A stretch of 64,000 bases of DNA from contig NC_089496.1 in assembly GCF_036850765.1 (NCBI RefSeq), forward strand, positions 49,466,113 through 49,530,112, in the 5' to 3' direction. The DNA comes from Saccopteryx bilineata. Its lineage: Eukaryota > Chordata > Mammalia > Chiroptera > Emballonuridae. A program made the position numbers and the translations under genes. Position 1 is the stretch's first letter, and each line of letters starts with the position of its first letter. Below the pieces are notes generated by a model. It saw only the letters and a list, made by a program, of their open reading frames with translations. It was not told the origin of the DNA and made no database searches. This document shows positions 61,460 to 64,000 of this stretch, piece after piece.

Positions 61460-62969
61460 CTCTATCGTCTGATAGTTCTGACCAGAAAGGGCTTTTGCTG
61501 GAGGCGGAGTACCCTGACCCTGTGGGGCTGAACCGCGGGGCTTTTTTATGTTTGTAATCTGGAGTCCCTAGACCTGCCCCCAGCTGTGGGGATGATGCGT
61601 GCGGGGCTGAGGGTGCGTCCCTTCTCGGGAACAGCTCTCCTAGAAATAAGGCACGTTTTTATTAGATGGTACAGTAGCATTTGGGGAATAATGTCTTGGA
61701 AGTTTCATTCAGCTACAACATTACAGAGCTAGCCGAAAAAGAAAAAAAAAAAAAAGGAAAAATGAGAACACTGTAAAGTTTTAAGCCTTTTAAAGAAAAC
61801 TCAATCAGGGCCATAATCTGTTCTCTGGTCGTATTTACTGCACTGATGAAAACTTTTGTTTTGGGTGGCATTTATTATTCACCTTGTATATATACATACA
61901 TATATATTTATCCTCTCCCTAAGAAAATAATGGGATGTTTGCCAATTATCTGACTGAAATAAAGAGATAGTGTGCCTCAAATAGCCTTTGATCCCCAGTG
62001 ACTACATAAAACAGACCCGAAAGGGTCTTTCTCTGTGATTGGTTCTTATCAGTAATCGCTGCACGTGGCCACAATCATTTGACTTCCCTTTCCTGAATGC
62101 CGGGCGTACCTGCTTAATGCTGTGCCTGAAGAATTTCTCAAGCACGCTGTTCAGCGCCGGGGTCCGAAATGGGCAAAGTTCAGCTTTCCCTTTCCTTTCA
62201 AAATCGTGCTCTCCCTAATTTCTCTGATTGCTGACTGCATTTTGAGATGATGTCTGCCATTTCTTTTAGTTCCTGGGGCGAAACTGATCTGGATCTGAAC
62301 CGAGACTTGAATTTCTGTGAGGTGATTGGGTCGTCTTCATCACCTCACTTAGACGGGATGTTCGACTCTTCCTCCTGGGTCGTTCTCTGTGGTTCCTCAT
62401 TTTCCAGTTTTATCTGAGCAACCTTCCCCTCGTACAAAACACCCTTCTTCATCTTGCAAGTCCCCTGCCAAACGCATGCTTCCTGCTCTTTGGAAAAGCT
62501 GGGGTTTTGGGGGTGGGGAGGGGAGCAAGGCAGGAGGGAGCAACAGGCAGTTTATCACTTAACATGTATTTCTTGCAAATTCAGATATTTCAGGTAGAAT
62601 GTCAGTATTAGTTCATGTTACTATTGTTTTATGACCAGCAACAGACATCAAACCTAATTTTAAAGCAGAACCAACATGATATTAAACCCAGAAGGGATTT
62701 GGGAGACTTGACTGAGGTTGGGTGAAGCCGGGAATTGGAAGGTTTTCCAGTCCCCATGGAGTGCCCGGCTCTCGGTCCCCGGAAGGTCCCGTTGACCCTG
62801 CTGGTGGAGTCCTGCCAGTGAGCCGGTGGTCTCTCATTGCAGGCATCGCGATCGTTAGAACTCAGGGAAATTCTGGGTCAGTATGCAGGAGGTGGCTCTT
62901 AGCATCAGAGAAGTTTTTAAACACTGCCTTGTGATGCTAGCGATGAGCCAGACTTGGAAACCATCGATG

Positions 62970-63150
62970 AAGCAGTGATTTCCTAACTTGACCCCCCTTG
63001 AAGTGCTTGTTAAACACCAAACAGCTGGGCCTCACCTTCTGAGGCGCAGATCCGGGGGGGGGGGTGGGGGGTGGAGCGAGCCCGAGAATGTGCATTTCTG
63101 TGTGTGCCCAGGTGATAGTGACCCTGCTGATCAGGCCCAGAGACCCACTG
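62970..63150 (+). repeat. hAT-Charlie type MER remnant
   Basis: GCAGTGATTTCCTAACTTGA, then AGTGCTTGTTAAACACC, then CTGGGCCTCACCTTCTGAG and GAATGTGCATTTCTGTGTG is the usual layout of MER5-type elements. It contains the G-rich run at 63054. Confidence 0.6.
63054..63074 (+). other. G-rich run, quadruplex-prone
   Basis: Eleven G, T, six G, T, GG: enough G tracts for a quadruplex on the + strand. Long mononucleotide runs may be miscounted in the assembly. Confidence 0.6.
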
Positions 63151-64000
63151 GGTCAAAGGGCTAGCCAGCTGTTGTCGGCATGGAGGCCTGCGTGTCTGAC
63201 CTTTTCCTTGTATTTCTGACGTTTTAACCCCTCCCCCTGGGAGAGCCAGCCTCTTCCGTTGGGTGCCTCTACCAAAGACTCCTAAGCCGGTTAACAAAAG
63301 CCAGTTAACAAAAGCCAGTAGTTGAGTTTTATGAATGAGTATTGGGCCAAGCATACATTTATTTCAATTTAGCTTAACATCCAATCCTTATCTGGTCATT
63401 GCTGGTGTTTAAGACCATTGTCTGTGGCGTGAGCTGCATTTATGGGGTTTGAAGTCACCAACCACATCCAGTTGGCCATTTAACCTTCCTTGCTGGGAGG
63501 AAACAGAGAACACACTGGTTGGAAGGTTCTAATTATAAGCCCTAGAAAAATAGGTTGACTTCAAAGAAGAGACCTGGGACTCTTAAGGGAACATTTCCTC
63601 TCAGCAACCAAATGGAAACGTGTTCCTTCCGCCCCCGCACTCCCCCACGCCCTGGAATATAAAGGGAAAGCTCACCTTTAGCACAGATGGAGACGCTTTA
63701 GATGGTTCTAATCTTTTCAAGTGAGCGTGAGCGAGCCGAGATTTAGTATGGAAGGTGAGCTCAGGTTTACAACCTCAGACCCTGTGCGTAGGAAGTCTGC
63801 GCGCGAATCCTCACCGTCACGCAGGAAAGGTCCTGGCGGAACTCCGCACACCTCGCAGAAGCTTCGAGATGAAACCGGACACCAAGACAAGCACCTTGTT
63901 TCATTTCCAGCCTACCGGTGGCTCGCACTTGTTCGGTGCTGCGAGGTCCTCACGCTTTTGCTGCAGGTCCGCCTTGGCCTGATCACCGGTGCTTGCTGGC

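Larger units (their letters stand above)
29566..64000 (+). other. BMPER: BMPER downstream intron (partial, at least 34.4 kb)
   Basis: It starts with the donor GTAAGT at 29566 and runs off the window. No further VWC exon was found on the + strand and no exon of another gene on either strand. Outside listed repeats, 29920-30990, 32350-34080, 35120-36380, 37200-38370, 40000-41210, 41300-42230, 42290-43040, 45250-47300, 48890-49410, 52700-56570, 56840-57760, 57950-58570, 59120-59860, 60280-60640 and 61460-62960 hold nothing I can assign. Segments near 40560-40740 and 53380-53600 look faintly L2-like. 51000-51380 and 57540-57740 look like very old LINE 3' sequence. Confidence 0.72.

Noticed and set aside
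1..64000. CRISPR arrays, operons, phage or endogenous retrovirus structures
   Set aside because: No regularly spaced repeats, no LTR pairs and no gag/pol/env-like frames were seen; the sequence is mammalian intron with non-LTR and DNA-transposon repeats.

Overview
This is vertebrate nuclear DNA, almost entirely intronic, and most likely from a bat (Chiroptera). Coding sequence is very sparse: about 257 bp in 64 kb. L1, L2, MIR and MER-type remnants show a placental mammal. Many tRNA-derived SINEs with TC-rich or A-rich tails, together with short hAT and piggyBac-like DNA transposons carrying intact target-site duplications (TSDs), point to bats, where such elements moved relatively recently. 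I cannot fix the bat family from sequence alone.

One gene is recognisable. Three exons on the + strand (21805-21887, 25478-25568, 29483-29565) encode cysteine-rich von Willebrand factor type C (VWC) sequence that I recognise as BMPER (BMP-binding endothelial regulator, crossveinless-2). This is a secreted extracellular modulator of BMP signalling. The first two exons make one complete VWC domain and the third starts the next. Phases and splice sites agree throughout. I found neither the preceding exon nor the following exon, so the window begins and ends in long introns (at least 21.8 kb upstream and at least 34.4 kb downstream).

Layout: 1-21.8 kb is upstream intron with SINEs, two hAT elements, MIR/L2/MER remnants and an old L1 3' end (about 11.8-12.9 kb). 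21.8-29.6 kb is the exon cluster with two introns of 3.6 and 3.9 kb. 29.6-64 kb is the downstream intron with nested transposons, several L1 fragments (31.7, 47.8 and 51.7 kb), an L2 block (44.6 kb), many SINEs, a piggyBac-like element (56.6 kb) and three further hAT copies.

The most interesting structure is a pair of 297-bp hAT elements (20608-20904 and 31144-31440) in opposite orientation, closely flanking the three exons. In the pre-mRNA they could pair and bring the ends of the exon cluster together, as inverted Alus do in human circular-RNA loci. All five young hAT copies carry TSDs with TA at positions 4-5, which fits the Buster group. No second protein-coding gene, structured RNA gene, CRISPR array or virus-like element is supported.
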